This document shows positions 7,025-10,565 of a stretch of 10,565 bases of DNA, piece after piece. Position 1 is the stretch's first letter, and each line of letters starts with the position of its first letter. Source of the stretch: CAZQEZ01 sp964592475 (GTDB lineage Bacteria > Bacteroidota > Bacteroidia > Cytophagales > Cyclobacteriaceae); NCBI GenBank assembly GCA_964592475.1, contig CAZQEZ010000138.1, positions 1 to 10,565 of the forward strand. Reading direction: 5' to 3'. Made by a program: the position numbers and the translations under genes. Below the pieces are notes generated by a model. That model was not told the DNA's origin, did no database searches, and worked only from the letters and a program-made list of their open reading frames with translations.

Positions 7025-8596
7025 TTATCTTATTGTATTTTCGAGTACTATTACTGAAGGGGATTCTGAAAGCCAAAATTTATAAAGATTGGTAGTGTCT
7101 CCATCTGGTTCAAAGCCCACGAAAGATCCTAAAGCAATATCTAGATCGCCATCTTTATCCAAATCGCCGGCATCCATTACTATCCATCGCCCATTTACCA
7201 CTTCGGGAAATGTGAAAGAACGGTAATTAAAACCTTTACCCTGATTTTGCAAATAAACAAACCCTTCGTGGGGAGAATTGACATAATCAGGGAAAAAGGA
7301 AATGGCAGCTATATCCATGTCGCCATCCAGGTCAAAGTCTTCTGCTAAAGCTTTATAGGCACCATTGAGATGATAAAAAAACTTTTGGGTGAAATTCATT
7401 TTGCCATCATTTAAATAAATGTAAATACCATGATAATCTTTGAGAATTGGACTTTGATCTGCATTATCGCCACAGGTATAAATAATATCACAATGGCCAT
7501 CATTATTTAAATCTTTATAATCAAAAAAAGTGGAGCCATAGAGCGGGGAAAAACGTAGCAATCTTTTTTGTTCAAATTCCTCCTCTTTGTTGATGAATAA
7601 ATATATCCCTTCATCGCCCTGTGCCATTAAGGCAATAATATCTTTTCTACCATCCTGATTCACATCCTGTACTCTGGCAATGCTTGCTCCGGGAGCCTTT
7701 TTCAGCACATGTGCCATATATTGCTGATCGCCCAAATTTTCGTACCAGGATAATTTACCGGTAAGGTTTCCAAATTCACAAACTACAATGTCCTGTCTCC
7801 CATCTTGATTTAAGTCTTCATATACCACATCGACAGGACGCTGCAAATCAGTTATTACTTTTCTGGCAGCATTGGGAACACCTCCGGGTTCTTTACTGAA
7901 CAGTTTTTGAATGGCACCCTCAGGGGCATCACTGGGTAACATTTTTTTGCCAATAGTCGTGAGCCATATGGTATCTTGACTTTCATAATAATGAATGGGA
8001 GTGGTGGGTAATAAAATGTCAAATTGATGCTCCAGCTGTTGATTTAAAAAATTGATGCTGCTTCCATTTCTTTTGCCGTCGCTGAAAACTACCTGGCCAG
8101 GTAAAATCTTTACCATATTGGTCAATGGTGGCGTATGAGAAAATTGAGAAGGATGATAATTGAAATGAGTCAATCCTACCTGATTTTTTTTTGACTTTGA
8201 CCGATAAAGGTTATCGACTGAAGCTTCTTTTAAATAAAATGATTTTATTTGCTTCCAACGATCATCAGAAAGCATGGGTTCCAATGGATATATCTTTGCA
8301 TCTCGCACAATTTTTTCAGCATTCCCTTTTTCAAACAAACTGTCTGGAGGCGCTTCTCCTGGATAAATTCCCATCCTAAATGCCATTTGTGGCAGTACAT
8401 GCTTTTCCCAAATATCTTTGGGTAAAGCATCAGGGGCAACATATATGTGGCAGGCACTACAATATTGCTCAGCTAATAATTGACCTGATAAATTTAAATC
8501 TTCATCTGGTTTATTACTGTTTTCAGATGATTTCTGGGAGCAACAAATAAATAAGAATAAAGGTAATATCAAGATTATATACCGGAAAAGCTTCAT
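7025..8596 (-). CDS. Lipoprotein with c-type cytochrome domain and FG-GAP/VCBS propeller repeats
   Basis: This 523-residue protein starts with a lipoprotein-like signal, hydrophobic to C18-C19. A compact cytochrome c-like domain follows, with heme attachment site CSACH (46-50) and possible axial Met at 71 or 75. The rest carries FG-GAP/VCBS propeller repeats with calcium-binding loops of the DxNxDGxxD type: DLNQDGRQD (261-269), DVNQDGRKD (311-319), DLNNDGHCD (362-370), DFDLDGDMD (420-428) and DLDKDGDLD (478-486). It should sit at the outer membrane or periplasm, where the heme could pass electrons and the propeller bind a partner or ligand. It follows susD by 96 bp and precedes the enolase-family gene by one base. 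An oxidoreductase activity is not shown, since no dehydrogenase domain is seen. It may serve as a redox partner or sensor, or the heme may be structural. The domain call is strong and the function uncertain. Confidence 0.88.
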   Translation of the reverse strand: MKLFRYIILILPLFLFICCSQKSSENSNKPDEDLNLSGQLLAEQYCSACHIYVAPDALPKDIWEKHVLPQMAFRMGIYPGEAPPDSLFEKGNAEKIVRDAKIYPLEPMLSDDRWKQIKSFYLKEASVDNLYRSKSKKNQVGLTHFNYHPSQFSHTPPLTNMVKILPGQVVFSDGKRNGSSINFLNQQLEHQFDILLPTTPIHYYESQDTIWLTTIGKKMLPSDAPEGAIQKLFSKEPGGVPNAARKVITDLQRPVDVVYEDLNQDGRQDIVVCEFGNLTGKLSWYENLGDQQYMAHVLKKAPGASIARVQDVNQDGRKDIIALMAQGDEGIYLFINKEEEFEQKRLLRFSPLYGSTFFDYKDLNNDGHCDIIYTCGDNADQSPILKDYHGIYIYLNDGKMNFTQKFFYHLNGAYKALAEDFDLDGDMDIAAISFFPDYVNSPHEGFVYLQNQGKGFNYRSFTFPEVVNGRWIVMDAGDLDKDGDLDIALGSFVGFEPDGDTTNLYKFWLSESPSVIVLENTIR

Positions 8597-8616
8597 ATAA
8601 AACTATTTAATAAAGA

Positions 8617-8675
8617 CAATGGAATCATCGAAATAAGAATTAAATTTTAAGCCTCTTTTTCAAATGATTCCATTG
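8617..8675 (-). promoter_or_regulatory. Long inverted repeat between susD-like gene and downstream genes
   Basis: CAATGGAATCAT (8617-8628) and ATGATTCCATTG (8664-8675) are perfect reverse complements, giving a 12-bp stem around a 35-base loop. It occupies most of the 96-bp gap after the susD-like stop. On the minus strand it is followed by TCTTTATTAAATAG, which is only weakly T-rich, so it is not a textbook terminator. It could stabilise the upstream SusCD mRNA, act as a partial terminator, or be a protein-binding DNA site. Confidence 0.5.
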
Positions 8676-8692
8676 ATTATATTACTTATCTA

Positions 8693-10279
8693 TCATCTCC
8701 ATTCAGGCTGCTGTTCCAGCTCTTTGTTGTTAATCATAATATCAAATGGAATTGGAAACAACTTATATTTATCACTTTTAATGTTTTCAGTGGTAAATTG
8801 CTTTGGAGCTGCATTATTACCGGAAGGCCATTCTCCGTCCTGAATTTTTTGTTCTCGCACCTGTACATTATTTAATACCCTGTCAGTAAACAAATCCCAA
8901 TGACGGATACCATCAAACCAGCCATGGTATTCAAAAATAAATTCTTTCCTCAATTCAGAAAACAGCGAATCCAAAAACTGATCGTAATTTAATCCCTCAG
9001 TCAGATTGGGAACACCTGCTCTGCTTCTTACTTCGTTGATACTTAGATAAGCCGCATCATTGGGCCCATTATTTAATTCATTAATTGCTTCGGCATGCAT
9101 TAACAGTACATCTGCATATCTCAATAACACCTTATTTGGCCGTTCTTGTGATTCTGCACCAATAGATGGATCTATTTCTGCTAGTTTAAAAAATCCAGGA
9201 CCATCAGTTACGTAACCATCATCTGCAAAATTATCAGGATTATAAATAATTTGTTCGCCATCATCTTCATACTCAAGAATAAAACTACCTTTTCGCTGAT
9301 CATTTTGAATATAAGTATTAAAAAAAGGAACTTCGGCATGAAAATTACCCCAACTTCTACGACCCAAACCTGAATTTCGAGGAACAACATGTCCGGAAAG
9401 ATCTCCTCCAAGGCCCGCTATACTAGTTTGTTGAAGATCAAAAATTATTTCCTTTCCGTTTTCTGAGTTGATATCAAAAATTGCTCTATAATCATCTTCC
9501 AATTCATAGTTTTCTTCATTGATAACAAGTTCAGACCATTTTATACTCTCAGCAAAATCTCCATTTTCACTCACTACAGGATTTGTTCCCTTTTGTAAAT
9601 ACACCTTTGCTAATAGTGCCCTGGCAGCTCCTCGACTGGCTCTTCCCGTATTACTTCCTGGATAATTGTCGTATTCATCTTCAGTAAACAATACCTTTTC
9701 CGCATCAATCAAATCTGGTATTATCACATTATTATAAACATCAATTGCCGGACTCCTGAATAAATCTAAAGATCCTGAAATTCCTTTTATCTGCTCCAAT
9801 CGTATAGGTACATCTCCCCAAAGCTGTACAAGAATAAAATAATTGTATGCACGCAAGAATTTAGCTTCACCTACTATCCGGTTTTTCAATTCTTCATCCA
9901 TTTCAATGTTAGGTACATTCTCAATTACTCCATTAGCAGCATTGATCACTGCATAAGCCTCTGTCCATGCCTGGGCTAAGAATCCAGTAGTCTCATCCCA
10001 TTTCCAGGTATCCATTCTACCTCTGTCATCTGAATCATCTCTTCGGGTAGTAATCATTTCCGTGGGTTGTTCTGTAACATGAAGAAAATCCCTACCAAAG
10101 GAATTTTGATTTCTAACCATCATTTTGTAGGTAGCGTTAATAGCTCCTAAAGCTCCCTCCGGCGTTTCGAATAACGTACCTGGGTCCACCAGGCTATAAG
10201 GTTCTTCTTTCAGAAAATCAGAACAACTTCCAAAAATAAAAGTGGAAATTATTATAATGATTGTTGTTAAATTTTTCAT
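8693..10279 (-). CDS. SusD/RagB-family outer-membrane nutrient-binding lipoprotein
   Basis: This 528-residue protein opens with a lipoprotein signal ending in FIFGSC, lipidated at Cys19. The SusD-like TPR fold follows: SDFLKEEPYSLVDPGTLFETPEGALGAINATYKMM-type N-terminal sequence (about residues 20-54), then the RagB/SusD C-terminal region with YADVLLMHAEAINELN, FEYHGWFDGIRHWDLF and a LFPIPFDIMINNKELEQQPEW ending. I placed the start at the ATG at 10279, giving MKNLTTIIIII. An in-frame TTG at 10303 would put eight unneeded residues before the signal. It forms the surface lid of a SusC porin and captures the ligand for TonB-driven uptake. The ligand is often glycan but can be peptide or another polymer. 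Its start is 31 bp from the SusC stop. Ligand specificity cannot be inferred, and no CAZyme is visible nearby. Confidence 0.95.
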   Translation of the reverse strand: MKNLTTIIIIISTFIFGSCSDFLKEEPYSLVDPGTLFETPEGALGAINATYKMMVRNQNSFGRDFLHVTEQPTEMITTRRDDSDDRGRMDTWKWDETTGFLAQAWTEAYAVINAANGVIENVPNIEMDEELKNRIVGEAKFLRAYNYFILVQLWGDVPIRLEQIKGISGSLDLFRSPAIDVYNNVIIPDLIDAEKVLFTEDEYDNYPGSNTGRASRGAARALLAKVYLQKGTNPVVSENGDFAESIKWSELVINEENYELEDDYRAIFDINSENGKEIIFDLQQTSIAGLGGDLSGHVVPRNSGLGRRSWGNFHAEVPFFNTYIQNDQRKGSFILEYEDDGEQIIYNPDNFADDGYVTDGPGFFKLAEIDPSIGAESQERPNKVLLRYADVLLMHAEAINELNNGPNDAAYLSINEVRSRAGVPNLTEGLNYDQFLDSLFSELRKEFIFEYHGWFDGIRHWDLFTDRVLNNVQVREQKIQDGEWPSGNNAAPKQFTTENIKSDKYKLFPIPFDIMINNKELEQQPEWR

Positions 10280-10310
10280 ATATCTATATAATTTTAAAAT
10301 CAAAAATTTA

Positions 10311-10565
10311 TTATAGGCCTATATTTATACCAAGCCTGTAAATAGTAGAGATTGGATAACCACCTAAATCAACACCGAAATTTGTAGCACTTTGGCCCCT
10401 GGAGCTAACTTCAGGATTCAACCCTGAATAATTAGTGATTGTAATCAGATTCTGCGCGCTTATATAAAGTCTTAAACTTCTAAGCGTATTCACGTTGTTC
10501 ATTGGTAGATTATAGCCTAAAGTGATGTCTCTTAAGCGCAAGTAGGAACCATCTTCAACTATATA
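10311..10565 (-). CDS. SusC/RagA-type TonB-dependent porin, C-terminal fragment only
   Basis: The last 84 codons of a large gene enter the window from the right edge. The typical SusC C-terminus is visible: VEDGSYLRLRDITLGYNLP (about fragment residues 3-21), LRLYISAQNLITITNYSGLNPE (about 31-52), a GVDLGGYPIS turn (about 64-73) and the last beta strand YRLGINIGL before the TAA at 10311-10313. The protein is an outer-membrane beta-barrel that imports ligand with energy from TonB-ExbBD, paired with the SusD-like lipoprotein 31 bp downstream. The final residue is Leu rather than the common aromatic Phe, which is mildly unusual for an outer-membrane barrel. The plug domain, signal peptide and promoter lie outside the window. 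Confidence 0.93.
   Translation of the reverse strand, partial: YIVEDGSYLRLRDITLGYNLPMNNVNTLRSLRLYISAQNLITITNYSGLNPEVSSRGQSATNFGVDLGGYPISTIYRLGINIGL

Overview
The window looks like chromosomal DNA from a member of the Bacteroidota, probably a free-living Cytophagia-type organism. The evidence is a SusC/SusD outer-membrane pair, A+T-rich DNA, start regions without Shine-Dalgarno sequences, and matches to the Bacteroidota -7 promoter element TAnnTTTG. The genus cannot be decided from the sequence.

Left third (1-3102): three genes connected with NTPase or nucleic-acid work. A minus-strand P-loop ATPase of the AAA-like type runs off the left edge. It is divergent from a small plus-strand stand-alone XPF/ERCC4-type structure-specific nuclease with a tandem helix-hairpin-helix tail. 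Next, on the plus strand, is an AAA_14/DUF4143-type ATPase. Its start region carries two perfect palindromes with the same core, centred 33 bp apart, and a TAnnTTTG promoter box that overlaps the second one. This resembles a tightly controlled operator-promoter.

Middle (3103-3507): about 400 bp with no credible gene. It holds short direct repeats (GATGACTGATG) and a perfect 12-bp-stem hairpin that probably terminates the minus-strand operon arriving from the right.

Right two thirds (3508-10565): one minus-strand gene train. In transcription order it encodes the C-terminal end of a SusC-like TonB-dependent porin, a SusD-like lipoprotein, a c-type cytochrome/FG-GAP lipoprotein, an enolase-superfamily enzyme with a Tat-like leader, a secreted seven-bladed WD40 propeller protein and a secreted CapA/PGA_cap-family protein. 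Gaps are 31, 96, 1, 30 and 39 bp, so co-transcription is likely. A 12-bp inverted repeat in the 96-bp gap could set the SusCD pair apart from the genes behind it. All six products carry, or are expected to carry, an export signal. The locus is therefore an envelope module: SusCD takes up a ligand and periplasmic or outer-membrane proteins act on it. No glycoside hydrolase, lyase, sulfatase or regulator is visible in the window, so the substrate is unknown. An enolase-superfamily racemase, epimerase or dehydratase is the best candidate for the chemical step.
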